A stretch of 64,000 bases of DNA from Hydrogenophaga sp. (GTDB taxonomy: Bacteria > Pseudomonadota > Gammaproteobacteria > Burkholderiales > Burkholderiaceae_C). Positions 45,621 to 55,407 of this stretch are shown piece by piece. Made by a program: the position numbers and the translations under genes. Location of the stretch: assembly GCF_026125785.1 (NCBI RefSeq), contig NZ_JAHCKL010000008.1, forward strand, positions 97,515 to 161,514. The letters run 5' to 3'. Under the pieces are notes generated by a model. The model saw nothing but the letters and a program-made list of their open reading frames with translations, had not been told where the DNA came from and did not search any database. Position 1 is the first letter of the stretch, and each line of letters begins with the position of its first letter.

Positions 45621-45833
45621 ATGGCACAGAGCGCACACATTGTCGGCAAGGTGGAGTTCCGCGAAGGCGACGGCCCCAACCTCGTGATCCGCCCTGGCCC
45701 GGTCAGCGTGGAAACCGGCCTGATCGACGCCACGCTGAGCTGGGAAGACGAGGACACGCACAACTCGGCCGCCATGCCCCTGATCGACTTCACGCGCTAC
45801 ATCGCCGAAGGCAAGATCACGCTGGCTTCCTGA
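45621..45833 (+). CDS. Small conserved-looking protein of unknown function
   Basis: A protein of 70 residues, acidic, without cysteine, membrane helix or signal peptide. The sequence (SAHIVGKVEFREGDGPNLVI ... AMPLIDFTRYIAEGKITL) has clean codon use, a strong ribosome site (AGGAGGA seven to ten bases upstream) and good secondary-structure character, so it is a real gene. I do not recognise a family. An 18-bp palindrome lies in its upstream region. Confidence 0.75.
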   Translation: MAQSAHIVGKVEFREGDGPNLVIRPGPVSVETGLIDATLSWEDEDTHNSAAMPLIDFTRYIAEGKITLAS

Positions 45834-45861
45834 CGCCCGCCGGGCTGCCGGCGCGGGCGCC

Positions 45862-46554
45862 TCAGGTCATCTGGATGCGCGCGAGTTGCGGGAACATGTG
45901 CCTGCGCGCCTCGGCGTCGTTCTCGGTCTTGAAGCTGTGCCGCTGGCGCATCGCGTCGATGCGCGCAACCGCCGGCCGCGCGTTGATGGTGTCCAGCAGC
46001 CTGTGGATCTGCGGGTAGCGGGCGCGGGCTTCTTTCTCGTCGATGCCGAACATCATGGGAATGAGGCGCGCCCAGCCCCAGCAGGCCATGTCCACGATGG
46101 AGTAGGCGTTGCCCACCAGCCAGGTCTGCTGGGCCAGCCGGGCCTCGATGATCTTCCAGTGCCGGTCGGCCTCGAAGTCGTAGCGGTTGAGCGCGTAGGT
46201 TTTCTCGCCTTCGACGTAGACCCGGAAATGCACCGCCTGCCCGGAGAAGGGGCCGACGCCGGAAGCGATGAACATCAGCCATGAGAGCAGCTCGTGGCGG
46301 TGGGAGGCGTCCGGCAGGAACTGGCCGGTCTTCTCCGCCAGGTAGAGCAGGATGGCGTTGCTGTCGAACACGGCCCGGCCATCGTCCACGATGGCGGGCA
46401 CCTTGGCGTTGGGGTTGATGGCCAGGAACTCTGGGGCGAACTGCTCGCCCTTGCGCGTGTCGATGGGTACCGGTGTGTACGCCAGCCCAGTCTCTTCCAG
46501 CAGGAGCAGGACCTTCATCGGGTTGGGGGCGAAAGTGAAGTAGAGGTGGATCAC
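45862..46554 (-). CDS. Glutathione S-transferase family protein
   Basis: A protein of 230 residues: N-terminal thioredoxin-like domain (LYFTFAPNPMKVLLLLEETG, NPNAKVPAIVDDG, FDSNAILLYLAEKTG) and helical C-terminal domain (WLVGNAYSIVDMACWGWARL). The pattern resembles the YghU/Ure2-like or nu-class GSTs, often with disulfide-bond reductase activity. Converges with the 70-residue protein gene, 28 bases apart. Confidence 0.88.
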   Translation of the reverse strand: MIHLYFTFAPNPMKVLLLLEETGLAYTPVPIDTRKGEQFAPEFLAINPNAKVPAIVDDGRAVFDSNAILLYLAEKTGQFLPDASHRHELLSWLMFIASGVGPFSGQAVHFRVYVEGEKTYALNRYDFEADRHWKIIEARLAQQTWLVGNAYSIVDMACWGWARLIPMMFGIDEKEARARYPQIHRLLDTINARPAVARIDAMRQRHSFKTENDAEARRHMFPQLARIQMT

Positions 46555-46631
46555 GGCACGGGTTTCCTGCGGTTGGGGAATTTTGGGCTAATGGTAAGGC
46601 CATTTTTTCCGCCCGCGTGCCGAGGCCTCAC

Positions 46632-48533
46632 TCAGATGGCCACGCGCGTGCCCAGTTCCACCACCGCATTGCCGGGCAGGCGAAAGAACCCCACCACCCC
46701 GACCGCGTTGCGGCTCATGGCGGCGAACAGGTGTTCGCGCCAGTTCGCCATGCCACCGCCGGGCGTGGGCACCACGGTCTCGTGGCTGAGGAAGTAGCTG
46801 GTCTCGAATACGGGGATGTGCAGGCCGTGCGGTGCCGTCAGCGCCAGGGCCTTGGGCACGTCCGGTGTGTTCATGAAGCCGAAGTGCAGCGTCACGCGCC
46901 AGAAGCCGTGGCCCAGCGGTTCGACGTCGACGCGCTCTTCCATCGGCACCCAGGGCACTTCGTGGAACACCACCGTGAGGATGACGTTGCGCTCGTGCAG
47001 CACCTGGTTGTGCTTGAGGTTGTGCAGCAGCGCCTGCGGCACGGTGGCCGGATCCGCCACCGGGTAGATGGCGGTGCGCGCGGCGCGTGGCACGGACCTG
47101 GGGTCCAGGCTGTCCAGGAAGGGTTGCAGCTCCAGGCCGTCGCGGCGGATGCTTCGCAGAAGCAGGTCGCGTCCGTGCGACCAGGTGCTCATCAGGCCGA
47201 ACAGGACCAGGCCCAGGGCCAGCGGAAACCAGCCGCCGTCGAAGAATTTGATGGCGCAGCCGGCGACCAGCAGGGCGTCGATGGCCAGGAAGAACAGGGT
47301 AGCGCCAACGGCCAGCGGGGCGGGCATGCGCCAGCCTTCGCGCACCACAAAGTAGGTCAACACCGTGGTGATCATCATGGTCAGCGTCACCGCGATGCCG
47401 TAGGCGCCGGCCAGCGCGGAAGAACTGCCGAAACCCACCACGGCGGCCAGCACGCCCAGCATGAGTGCCCAGTTCACCGCCGGCATGTAGATCTGCCCGG
47501 CCTCGCGCGCCGAGGTGTAGCGCACCGTCAGCCGGGGCAGGAAACCCAGCTGAATGGCCTGCTTGGTCATGGAGTAGGCGCCGGAGATCACCGCCTGCGA
47601 GGCGATGATGGCCGCCAGCGTGGCGAGCACCAGCGCGGGCAGCACCGCGTTCTGGGGGAAGAGGCGGTAGAAGGGGTTCTCGATCGCATCGGGCGAGGCC
47701 ATGAGCAGCGCGCCCTGGCCCATGTAGTTCAAGGCCAGTGCGGGCAGCACCAGGCCGGTCCAGGCCAACTGGATCGGCCGGCGGCCGAAGTGGCCCATGT
47801 CCGCGTAGAGCGCTTCCGCGCCCGTGAGCGCCAGCACGATGGCGCCCACGGCGGCGAACACCTTCCAGCCCCGTTCGGTGAGGAAGTCCCAGGCATGCAG
47901 CGGATTGAGCGCGGCGAGGATGGCCGGTTGTTCGACGATGTGCAGCACACCCGTCACCGCCAGGGTGATGAACCAGAGGGTGATGACCGGGCCGAACAGC
48001 CGTCCGACCACGGCGGTACCGAAGCGTTGAACCAGAAACAGGCCAACTACGATGGCCACCGTGATCGGCACCACGTAGGGCGTGAGCACCGGCGTGACCA
48101 GCTCCAGCCCCTCCATGGCGCCGAGCACCGAGATGGCGGGCGTGATCACGCTGTCGCCGTAGAAGAGCGTGGCGCCAAAGACGCCCAGCAGCAGCAGGGC
48201 GCGGCGCAGCGCCGGGCGCGAACGCACGGCGTGGGCGGCGAGCGCGGTCAGCGCCAGGCCGCCGCCTTCGCCCCGGTTGTCGGCGCGCAGGATCAGGGTC
48301 ACGTACTTGAGCGTGACCACGAGCATCAGCGCCCAGAAGATGACCGACACGGCGCCGATGAGGTTGTGCGTGTTCAGCACCACGCCGCTGGCGGGGGAGA
48401 ACACCTCCTTGATGGTGTAGAGCGGGCTGGTGCCGATGTCGCCGTAGACGACGCCAATGGCGCCCAGGGTGAGTGCGGCGGTGCCCTGGCGGCGCAGGGG
48501 GCGCGCGTCGACCGCGGTGGTGCGGGCTGTCAT
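46632..48533 (-). CDS. kup: Low-affinity potassium uptake protein Kup
   Basis: A transporter of 633 residues of the KUP/HAK/KT family with about 12 membrane helices and a cytoplasmic C-terminal region. The signature [17 protein letters not shown] lies near residue 24; [20 protein letters not shown] and YADMGHFG follow. It imports K+ with protons. Start ATG 48533. The KdpE/KdpD-like pair is encoded 69 bases upstream on the same strand, an arrangement suggesting that K+ limitation controls kup here. Confidence 0.95.
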   Translation of the reverse strand: MTARTTAVDARPLRRQGTAALTLGAIGVVYGDIGTSPLYTIKEVFSPASGVVLNTHNLIGAVSVIFWALMLVVTLKYVTLILRADNRGEGGGLALTALAAHAVRSRPALRRALLLLGVFGATLFYGDSVITPAISVLGAMEGLELVTPVLTPYVVPITVAIVVGLFLVQRFGTAVVGRLFGPVITLWFITLAVTGVLHIVEQPAILAALNPLHAWDFLTERGWKVFAAVGAIVLALTGAEALYADMGHFGRRPIQLAWTGLVLPALALNYMGQGALLMASPDAIENPFYRLFPQNAVLPALVLATLAAIIASQAVISGAYSMTKQAIQLGFLPRLTVRYTSAREAGQIYMPAVNWALMLGVLAAVVGFGSSSALAGAYGIAVTLTMMITTVLTYFVVREGWRMPAPLAVGATLFFLAIDALLVAGCAIKFFDGGWFPLALGLVLFGLMSTWSHGRDLLLRSIRRDGLELQPFLDSLDPRSVPRAARTAIYPVADPATVPQALLHNLKHNQVLHERNVILTVVFHEVPWVPMEERVDVEPLGHGFWRVTLHFGFMNTPDVPKALALTAPHGLHIPVFETSYFLSHETVVPTPGGGMANWREHLFAAMSRNAVGVVGFFRLPGNAVVELGTRVAI

Positions 48534-48602
48534 GAAGAGGTCCTGAAGTGGAGATGCGCCGCAGCGTACCGGCGCCCGCATCAGGAACGCATAAGTCAGG
48601 GC

Positions 48603-49298
48603 CTAGTCTTCGCCTTCCACCAGCCGGTAGCCCACGCCAGGCTCGGTCAGCAGGCGCTGGGGATCGGCCGGGTCGGTTTCCAGCTTGGCCCGCAACTGGC
48701 CCATGTACAGCCGCAGGTAGTGCGTGTGCTCGGTGAAGTCCGCGCCCCAGACATCGGCCAGCAACTGGCGGTGCGAGACCACTTGCCCGGCGTTGCGCAC
48801 CAGGCGTGCCAGCAGCTTGAATTCGGTCGGCGTGAGGTGCACATCCACCCCGCCGCGAACAACGCGGTGCGCAGGCAGTTCCACGAGCAGATCGCCATGG
48901 GTGTAGCGGGTGATGGCCGCGCGCGCGGTGGTGCCGCGGTGGCGCAGCGCCACGCGCATGCGGGCCAGCAGCTCTCCCAGGCTGAAGGGTTTGACGAGGA
49001 AATCGTCTGCGCCAGCGTCGAGCAGGCGGATGCGGGGCGCTTCGGCCTCGCGCGCGGAGATCACGATCACCGGGGTGCTGCGCGTTCGCCGCAGCTCGGC
49101 CAGCAGCGCCTCGCCATCTCCGTCGGGCAGGCCCAGGTCCAGCAGCACGATGTCGACGCCCTGGCCATGCGCCAGCAGCGCGCGCGCATCGGCCAGGCTG
49201 GCGGCGGCCAGCACACGGTAGCCTTCCACGTCGAGCGCCGCGCGCAGGGTGGCTCGCAGCTCGCGGTCGTCTTCCACCAGCAGCACGCCCAGGCTCAT
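48603..49298 (-). CDS. kdpE: Response regulator, KdpE-like
   Basis: OmpR/PhoB-type regulator of 231 residues: acidic pocket LLVEDD, phospho-acceptor in DIVLLDLGLPDGDG, VIVISAREAEAPRIRLLDAG (KdpE-type spacing), KPFSLGELLARMR, and winged-helix segment LTPTEFKLLARLV ... THYLRLYMGQLRAKLE, the HYLRxYMxxLRxKLE pattern of KdpE. It overlaps the kinase gene by four bases. No kdpABC genes are present nearby; kup follows. Confidence 0.9.
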   Translation of the reverse strand: MSLGVLLVEDDRELRATLRAALDVEGYRVLAAASLADARALLAHGQGVDIVLLDLGLPDGDGEALLAELRRTRSTPVIVISAREAEAPRIRLLDAGADDFLVKPFSLGELLARMRVALRHRGTTARAAITRYTHGDLLVELPAHRVVRGGVDVHLTPTEFKLLARLVRNAGQVVSHRQLLADVWGADFTEHTHYLRLYMGQLRAKLETDPADPQRLLTEPGVGYRLVEGED

Positions 49299-50806
49299 GC
49301 CGTCGCCTCCGGGGCTTCGCCGGCCGTGGTGGAGGCCAGCGGCAGCGTGCACTCGAAACTGCAGCCGCCGCCATGGCGCATGCGCAGCGTGAGTTCGCCG
49401 CCGTGCGCGCGCGCGATGGTGCGGCACACCGCCAGGCCAATGCCCGCGCCGCGCCTGGGGCCGCCGGGGGCGGGGGCGCCGCGCTGGAAGGCGTCGAAGA
49501 TGCGCTCGCGCCACTCGGGCGCGATGCCTGGGCCGCGGTCGAGCACCGACAGGCGCAGGCAGCTGGGCTCCAGCGCAGCGCGGATCTCCACCGGCTCGGC
49601 GTCGCCGCCGTACTTCAGCGCGTTGTCCACCAGGTTGTCCAGCAACTGCACCAGCAGCACGGCGTCGCAGCGCAGCAGCGGCAGACCCGGTGGCAGGCGG
49701 GTTTGCAGGGCGCGCCCCGGGTGGCGCTGGCGCGCGCGGCGCAGCACGCTCCCCACAATCTCCTCGGCCGACTCCCAGTCCAGGTGCAAGGCCAGGCCTG
49801 GGGTGTCCAGCCGCGCCAGTTGCAGGGTGTTGTCGGCGATGCGGCCCAGTTGCCCGGCCTCGTCGACGATGGTGGCGGCCAATTGCCGGCGCTGGCCGTC
49901 GGACAGCCGCGCGTCCTGGTCGTGCAGCGAGGACGCCGCGCCGAGGATGGTGGCCAGCGGCGTGCGGAAGTCGTGCGAGATGGCGGCCAGCAGGGTGCTG
50001 CGCAGCGCGTGCGCGCGGGCTTCCTCGCGCGCGGCCGTGGTGGCGCGCGCGGCCTCCGCGCGTTCCAGCGCCAGGCCCATCTGGTCGCACAGGGCCTGGG
50101 CGTGTTCGCGCAGCGCGGTGTCGGGCTCGCCGGGCGTCTCCGGCAAGGGCAGGCGCGCCGCGCCATGGGCGGCCTGGCGGCCGCGCAGCGGCAGGTACCA
50201 GGCGGTCTGCTCATCGTGCCGGCCGGTGCCCGGGCCCATGGCCTGCGCCGCATGCAGGGCGTGCGACAGGCCTGACCAGCCGTCGGCGTCCGTCTCGCCC
50301 AGTCGCCCGTCGGGCAGCAGCAGGGCCACGGGCCGCTCCACCAGGCTAGCGAGTGTGGTTTGCAGGTCGGCGGCGCGCGAGCGCGGGTCGTCCGTGTCGC
50401 GCAGGAGGTCGCCGAAGGCGCGCAGTTGCCGCGCGCGCGAGGCGAGCAGCCGCTCGGCCTCGGTCAGCCTGCGCTGGCGTGCCATCAGCAGCGCGACGAT
50501 CCAGCTCACGGCCAGCATGGTGAGCAGCAGCAGCGCGTGCTGCCGCAGGTCGACGTTGAGCAGGCCCAGTGGCGGCACGAAGGCGACGTTGAACGCCAGC
50601 ACCGCCAGCGCGCAGGCCGCCATGGAGGCCAGCGGCGGCAGCCACAGGGCGGCGAGCGCGGCCGCCAGCACCAGCAGCAGCGCGAGGTTGGCCAGGTCCA
50701 GCAGATCGCGCAGCGCGAACATGGCGGCCCAGGCCAGCGCCCAGACCACGGCCGCTGGCCAGTGCCGGGAGGCCGGAGGAGGTGCCGGTGTCTGCGTGTG
50801 CGTCAT
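49295..50806 (-). CDS. KdpD-like sensor kinase lacking the N-terminal Kdp/USP half
   Basis: A kinase of 503 residues. It begins directly with the four-helix DUF4118 membrane domain (about residues 20-110), followed by a GAF-like region, H-box LLAAISHDFRTPLATILGAA near residue 275, N-box LLDNLVDNALKYGG, G1 LDRGPGIAPEW and G2 GAGIGLAVCR. The roughly 380-residue N-terminal KdpD sensor and universal-stress domains of full-length KdpD are absent. Start ATG 50806, with an in-frame TTG at 50815. Transcribed with kdpE and probably kup. Confidence 0.87.
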   Translation of the reverse strand: MTHTQTPAPPPASRHWPAAVVWALAWAAMFALRDLLDLANLALLLVLAAALAALWLPPLASMAACALAVLAFNVAFVPPLGLLNVDLRQHALLLLTMLAVSWIVALLMARQRRLTEAERLLASRARQLRAFGDLLRDTDDPRSRAADLQTTLASLVERPVALLLPDGRLGETDADGWSGLSHALHAAQAMGPGTGRHDEQTAWYLPLRGRQAAHGAARLPLPETPGEPDTALREHAQALCDQMGLALERAEAARATTAAREEARAHALRSTLLAAISHDFRTPLATILGAASSLHDQDARLSDGQRRQLAATIVDEAGQLGRIADNTLQLARLDTPGLALHLDWESAEEIVGSVLRRARQRHPGRALQTRLPPGLPLLRCDAVLLVQLLDNLVDNALKYGGDAEPVEIRAALEPSCLRLSVLDRGPGIAPEWRERIFDAFQRGAPAPGGPRRGAGIGLAVCRTIARAHGGELTLRMRHGGGCSFECTLPLASTTAGEAPEATA

Positions 50807-50842
50807 CGGACGCAACGTAGCACAGCCGGCATCAGGAACGCA

Positions 50843-51931
50843 TCAGGCTGCCTGTGGTTGCAGGAATACGCGCGCCTTCTTCGGCGACACCACCAGCGTA
50901 TCGCCCTCGCGCAGGCCCAGTTCCCGGAACTGTTCCGAGGGCATGCGGGCTTCGATCAGCGGGTCGTGTCCGCCGGGTGCCTGCGCGTCCACCGGCAGCA
51001 GTTCCAACCGGGCGACGGGGCCGACCACCACGGCGCGGTCGAGCCGGGCCACGATGCCGGGCAGGCCGGCGGCGTAGCGCTGCACCTCCAGGTCGTGCGG
51101 GCGCACGTAGGCAAAGGCCTGGGCGTCGCGCGCGCTGGCGTGCTCGGGCGTGTCGATGGACACGCCGTCCAGGTGCAGCAGGCCTTCGTTGGCCCGGCCG
51201 TGGAACAGGTTCACGTCGCCCAGGAAGCCATACACGAAGGGGCTGGCCGGGTGCTCCCACACTTCCTGCGGCGCGCCGACCTGCTCGACCTGGCCTTGGT
51301 TCATGAGCACCACGCGGTCGGCCACTTCCAGGGCTTCTTCCTGGTCGTGGGTGACGAAGACGCTGGTCACGTGCAGTTCGTCGTGCAGGCGGCGCAGCCA
51401 GCGGCGCAGTTCCTTGCGTACCTTGGCGTCCAGCGCGCCGAAGGGTTCGTCGAGCAGCAGCACCTTGGGTTCCACCGCCAGCGCGCGGGCCAGGGCAATG
51501 CGCTGGCGCTGCCCGCCGGAGAGTTGCGAGGGGTAGCGCTCGGCCAGCCAGTCGAGCTGCACCAGCTTGAGCAGGTCCATCACCTTGGTCTTGATCTGCG
51601 CGTCGCTCGGGCGCTCGCCGCGCGGCTTGACGCGCAGGCCGAAGGCGACGTTCTCGAACACCGTCATGTGGCGGAACAACGCGTAGTGCTGGAACACGAA
51701 GCCCACGTTGCGTTCGCGCACGTGCACGTCGGTGGTGTCTTCGCCGCTGAAGAGGATGCTGCCGCTGTCCGGCGTTTCCAGGCCCGCGATGATGCGCAGC
51801 AATGTGGTCTTGCCGCAGCCGGAGGGGCCCAGCAGCGCGAGCAGTTCGCCCGACTGGATGTCCAGGTTGATGTTCTTCAGCGCCTGGAAGCTGCCGAAGT
51901 GCTTGTGGATGTGGCGGATCTCGATGCTCAT
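50843..51931 (-). CDS. cysA: Sulfate ABC transporter ATP-binding protein CysA
   Basis: ATPase of 362 residues: Walker [11 protein letters not shown]-loop [13 protein letters not shown], signature [15 protein letters not shown], Walker [14 protein letters not shown]-loop [11 protein letters not shown], and a C-terminal TOBE-like regulatory part with YVRPHDLEV. It energises sulfate/thiosulfate uptake through CysT-CysW. Last gene of the sbp-cysT-cysW-cysA operon; ATGA overlap with cysW. Confidence 0.96.
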   Translation of the reverse strand: MSIEIRHIHKHFGSFQALKNINLDIQSGELLALLGPSGCGKTTLLRIIAGLETPDSGSILFSGEDTTDVHVRERNVGFVFQHYALFRHMTVFENVAFGLRVKPRGERPSDAQIKTKVMDLLKLVQLDWLAERYPSQLSGGQRQRIALARALAVEPKVLLLDEPFGALDAKVRKELRRWLRRLHDELHVTSVFVTHDQEEALEVADRVVLMNQGQVEQVGAPQEVWEHPASPFVYGFLGDVNLFHGRANEGLLHLDGVSIDTPEHASARDAQAFAYVRPHDLEVQRYAAGLPGIVARLDRAVVVGPVARLELLPVDAQAPGGHDPLIEARMPSEQFRELGLREGDTLVVSPKKARVFLQPQAA

Positions 51932-52821
51932 GACGCTTGTCCCAGCAGGTTGGTGGTGGCGGCGGGCGTGGGGCGCTCCGGCGGCAGTTCGGCCAGGGCT
52001 TTCATCTCGCGCTCCATGTTCCATTCGGCCACCGACTTGATCACCAGCGTGACCAGGGCCAGCAGCGCCAGCAGCGAGGCCACGGCGAACGCGGCAACGG
52101 ACTGGTATTCGTTGTAGAGGATCTCGACGTGCAGGGGCATGGTGTTGGTCTGGCCCCGGATGTGGCCTGAGACCACCGAGACCGCGCCGAACTCGCCCAT
52201 GGCGCGCGCGTTGCACAGGATCACCCCGTAGATCAGGCCCCACTTGATGTTGGGCAGCGTGACGTGCCAGAAGGTCTGCCAGCCCGACGCGCCCAGCACG
52301 ATGGCGGCCTGTTCCTCGTCGCTGCCCTGGGCCTGCATCAGCGGGATCAGTTCGCGCGCGATGAAGGGAAAGGTGACGAAGATGGTGGCCAGGATGATGC
52401 CGGGCACGGCGAAGACAACCTTGATGTCGTGCTCGGCCAGCCAGGGCCCCAGCCAGCCCTGCGCGCCGAACACCAGCACGTAGATCAGGCCCGCGACCAC
52501 CGGCGAGACCGAGAACGGCAGGTCGATGAGGGTGATGAGGAAGGACTTGCCCCGGAACTCGTACTTGGCCACGGCCCAGGCCGCCGCGACGCCGAACGCC
52601 AGGTTCAGCGGCACGGCGATGGCGGCCGTGATCAGCGTGAGGCGGATGGCGGACCAGGCGTCCGGGTCCTTGAGCGCTTCCCAGTAGGCTTCAAAGCCCT
52701 TGCGCAGCGCCTCGGTGAACACAGCCGCCAGCGGCAGCACGAGGAAGAGGAACATGAAGGCCAGCGCCACGCCGATCAGCGTGCGCCGCACCCAGGGTGC
52801 TTCGGTGCGGGCGGCGCTCAT
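51928..52821 (-). CDS. cysW: Sulfate ABC transporter permease CysW
   Basis: Permease of 297 residues with six membrane helices and the EAA-type motif ([21 protein letters not shown]). The segment [19 protein letters not shown] and [15 protein letters not shown] are CysW hallmarks. Partner of CysT in the membrane channel. Overlaps both neighbours by four bases. Confidence 0.95.
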   Translation of the reverse strand: MSAARTEAPWVRRTLIGVALAFMFLFLVLPLAAVFTEALRKGFEAYWEALKDPDAWSAIRLTLITAAIAVPLNLAFGVAAAWAVAKYEFRGKSFLITLIDLPFSVSPVVAGLIYVLVFGAQGWLGPWLAEHDIKVVFAVPGIILATIFVTFPFIARELIPLMQAQGSDEEQAAIVLGASGWQTFWHVTLPNIKWGLIYGVILCNARAMGEFGAVSVVSGHIRGQTNTMPLHVEILYNEYQSVAAFAVASLLALLALVTLVIKSVAEWNMEREMKALAELPPERPTPAATTNLLGQAS

Positions 52822-53717
52822 TGCAGGTTCCCTCCGGCGCGCTGGCGCTGCCAGGCCTGCAGGCCGTTGATGAGCAGCAGCAGTGCGAAGGCGAACAGCA
52901 GCATCACCAGGGCCACGGCGGTGGCGCCCGCGTAGTCGTACTGCTCCAGCTTGCTGATGATGATCAGCGGTGTGATCTCGGAGACCATGGGCATGTTGCC
53001 GGCGATGAAGATGACGGAGCCGTACTCGCCGATCGCACGCGCGAAGGCCATGGCGAAGCCGGTGAGCAGGGCAGGGGCGATGCTGGGGAAGATGACGCGC
53101 CAGAAGGTCTGCCAGCGCGTGGCGCCCAGGCAGGTCGCGGCCTCTTCGAGTTCCTTCTCCGAGTCTTCCAGCACCGGCTGCACGGTGCGCACCACGAAGG
53201 GCAGGCCGATGAAGATCAGCGCGATGACCACGCCGTTGGGGTTGAACGCGAGCTGCACGCCCAGCGGTTCGGTGAACTGGCCGATCCAGCCGTTGCCGGC
53301 CAGCAGCGCGGTCAGCGAGATGCCGGCCACGGCGGTGGGCAGGGCGAACGGCAGGTCCACCAGGGCATCGACGATCTTCTTGCCCGGGAAGCTGTAGCGC
53401 ACCAGCACCCAGGCCACCAGCAGGCCGAAGAAGGCGTTGACCGTGGCCGCGATCAGCGAGGCGCCGAAAGTCAACTTGTACGAAGCGATCACGCGCGGCG
53501 CGGTGACCGCTTCCCAGAACTGCGCCCAGGTGAGGGTGAAGGTCTTGAAGAACAGCGCCGAGAGCGGGATCAGCACGATCAGGCTGAGGTAGAGGATGGT
53601 GAAGCCCAGCGTGATGTTGAAGCCGGGCAGCACGCGGCGGCGCGGCCGCGCGCGCGGGGTGTAGGGCAGCGGGCCGGGCGCGGCGCCGGCCAGCACGGCG
53701 GAAGGCACGGGCGCCAT
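52818..53717 (-). CDS. cysT: Sulfate ABC transporter permease CysT
   Basis: Permease of 299 residues (also called CysU) with six membrane helices. Hallmarks: [39 protein letters not shown] (EAA loop) and [19 protein letters not shown]. The N-terminal 30 residues are Arg/Pro-rich and cytoplasmic. It starts 4 bases after the binding-protein stop. Confidence 0.95.
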   Translation of the reverse strand: MAPVPSAVLAGAAPGPLPYTPRARPRRRVLPGFNITLGFTILYLSLIVLIPLSALFFKTFTLTWAQFWEAVTAPRVIASYKLTFGASLIAATVNAFFGLLVAWVLVRYSFPGKKIVDALVDLPFALPTAVAGISLTALLAGNGWIGQFTEPLGVQLAFNPNGVVIALIFIGLPFVVRTVQPVLEDSEKELEEAATCLGATRWQTFWRVIFPSIAPALLTGFAMAFARAIGEYGSVIFIAGNMPMVSEITPLIIISKLEQYDYAGATAVALVMLLFAFALLLLINGLQAWQRQRAGGNLQ

Positions 53718-53721
53718 GGTG

Positions 53722-54723
53722 TTACTTGCCGGCGGTGTAGATCTTGTCGAACTGCCCGCCGTCGTTGAAGTGCACCTTCTGCGCTTCGCCCAGCGAGCCG
53801 AAGTAGTCGGCCACGGTGAACAGCTTGATGGGCTTGAAGGCCGTTGCGTACTTCTTCAGCACCGCTTCGTTGCGCGGACGGATGTTGTGCCTGGCGGCGA
53901 TCTCCTGGCCTTCAGGGCTGTAGAGGAAGTCCAGGTAGGCCTTGGCCTCGGCGGCCGAGCCCTTCTTGTTGACCGTGCGTTCGACGATGGCCACCGGGTT
54001 CTCCGCCACGATGGAAGCGCTGGGGTGCACCGCATCGACCTTGCCGGCGCCGAACTCCTTGTCCACCGACACCACTTCGGACTCGAAGGTCACCAGCACG
54101 TCGCCGATATTGCGTTGCAGGAACACGCCGGTGGCGTCGCGCCCGCCTCGCGCCAGCACCGGCACGTTGGCGTAGAGCTTCTTCACGAACTCGGCGGCAT
54201 CGGCGTCGCTGCCGCCCTTGCTGCGCACGTAGCCCCAGGCGGCCAGGTAGGCCATGCGGCCGTTGCCGCCGGTCTTGGGGTTGACCACCACCACCTGCAC
54301 GCCGGGCTTGATCAGGTCGTCCCAGTCCTTGATGTTCTTCGGGTTGCCGTTGCGCACCAGGAACAGCATGGTCGAGGTGGTGGGCGCGGCGCTGTTCGGG
54401 AACTTCTGGCGCCAGTCCTTGGCCACCACGCCCTTCTCGGCCAGGAAGTCGACGTCGGTCGTGGTGTTGAAGGTCACCACGTCGGCTTCCAGACCGTCGG
54501 CCACGGCGCGGGCCTGCGCGCTGGAACCGGCATGGGACTGGTCTACCTTGATGTCCTTGCCCGTGGTCTTTTTGTAATGGGCGACGAAGGCGGTGTTGAT
54601 GTCCTTGTAGAACTCGCGCGCCACGTCGTAGGAGACGTTGAGCAGCGAGGTGGTCTGTGCGCCGGCCAGGGCGGAGGTGGACAGGGCGATCGCGGCGAGC
54701 GTCGCGCGCAAGGTGTTTTTCAT
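53722..54723 (-). CDS. sbp: Sulfate-binding periplasmic protein
   Basis: Binding protein of 333 residues, signal peptide ending ALAGAQ. Family segments: LLNVSYDVAREFYKDINTAF, DQSHAGSSAQARAVADGLEA, VNPKTGGNGRMAYLAAWGY and the C-terminal YFGSLGEAQKVHFNDGGQFD. Captures sulfate (or thiosulfate) for CysTWA. Start ATG 54723. AT-rich DNA upstream (54781-54813) is a probable CysB-type control region. Confidence 0.95.
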   Translation of the reverse strand: MKNTLRATLAAIALSTSALAGAQTTSLLNVSYDVAREFYKDINTAFVAHYKKTTGKDIKVDQSHAGSSAQARAVADGLEADVVTFNTTTDVDFLAEKGVVAKDWRQKFPNSAAPTTSTMLFLVRNGNPKNIKDWDDLIKPGVQVVVVNPKTGGNGRMAYLAAWGYVRSKGGSDADAAEFVKKLYANVPVLARGGRDATGVFLQRNIGDVLVTFESEVVSVDKEFGAGKVDAVHPSASIVAENPVAIVERTVNKKGSAAEAKAYLDFLYSPEGQEIAARHNIRPRNEAVLKKYATAFKPIKLFTVADYFGSLGEAQKVHFNDGGQFDKIYTAGK

Positions 54724-54780
54724 GAGGGAACTCCGGAACGGAAACAGGATGTAGCGAATTCTGGGCGCCGGGTTTGAGAA

Positions 54781-54813
54781 TCCCAACGACTTTGTTTTTG
54801 TTTTCTTATATGG
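54781..54813 (-). promoter_or_regulatory. AT-rich control region upstream of sbp, CysB-box-like
   Basis: On the minus strand it reads CCATATAAGAAAACAAAAAC followed by AAAGTCGTTGGGA. It is far more AT-rich than its surroundings and shares TATAA...AGTCGTT-GG with the region upstream of the peroxiredoxin gene. Its position, 58-90 bases before the sbp start, fits a LysR-type (CysB) activator site. Confidence 0.55.
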
Positions 54814-54832
54814 ATCGGATATATAGACCGCC

Positions 54833-55390
54833 TCAGGCCGGTTCGGTCTGGCGGATTTCGGGCACCCGAGCGCCCAGGGACTGCAGCAGCGCCAGGCCCA
54901 GGGGCCATGGGCCGTGGCCCGAGTCCACGTTGATGTGGCCGGCGTCGTTCAGCCGCACGAACTCGCTGCCCCAGGCGCGGGCGTAGGCGCCGGCGGTGCG
55001 CACCGGGCAGAACGGGTCGTTGGTGCTGGCCACGAGGATGCTGGGGTAGGGCAGGCGCTGGTAGGGCACCGGAGCGAAATCGGCCAGCACGCCGCGCCGC
55101 TCCGGGTCGGCCGGGGCCACCAGCAGGGCGCCGGCAATGCGCTGGGTCACCTCGTCGGGCAGGTGCACGGTGGCGATGCAGCCCAGGCTGTGCGCGGCCA
55201 CCAGCACCGGGCCGGGGGCGCGCAAGATGGTTTCACCCAGGCGCGCCACCCAGGCCCGGCGCACCGGCGCCACCCAGTCGTCCTGCTCCACGCGCAGCGC
55301 CGAAGGCAGGCTCTCGCTCCACAGCGTCTGCCAGTGGCCCGGGCCGGAGTTGCGCCAGCCGGGCATGATGATGACGGTCGGTTCGGCCAT
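54833..55390 (-). CDS. RBBP9/YdeN-family alpha/beta hydrolase
   Basis: A small hydrolase of 185 residues: VIIMPGWRNSGPGHWQ at the N-terminus, nucleophile elbow AAHSLGC near residue 67, acid Asp in STNDPFCP and catalytic His in DAGHINVDSGHGPWP. Family members are serine hydrolases of unknown natural substrate. The start is 17 bases after the peroxiredoxin stop, so the two form an operon. It is convergent to nothing and back-to-back with sbp upstream DNA. Confidence 0.88.
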   Translation of the reverse strand: MAEPTVIIMPGWRNSGPGHWQTLWSESLPSALRVEQDDWVAPVRRAWVARLGETILRAPGPVLVAAHSLGCIATVHLPDEVTQRIAGALLVAPADPERRGVLADFAPVPYQRLPYPSILVASTNDPFCPVRTAGAYARAWGSEFVRLNDAGHINVDSGHGPWPLGLALLQSLGARVPEIRQTEPA

Positions 55391-55407
55391 GCGCGTGGCT
55401 CCCGCGT

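Noticed and set aside
46617-51077. A 1486-codon open frame on the plus strand antisense to kup, kdpE, the kinase and cysA
   Set aside because: High-GC coding DNA often leaves long open antisense frames. Its translation is Arg/Gly/His-rich without domains, and the opposite strand has well-recognised genes throughout.
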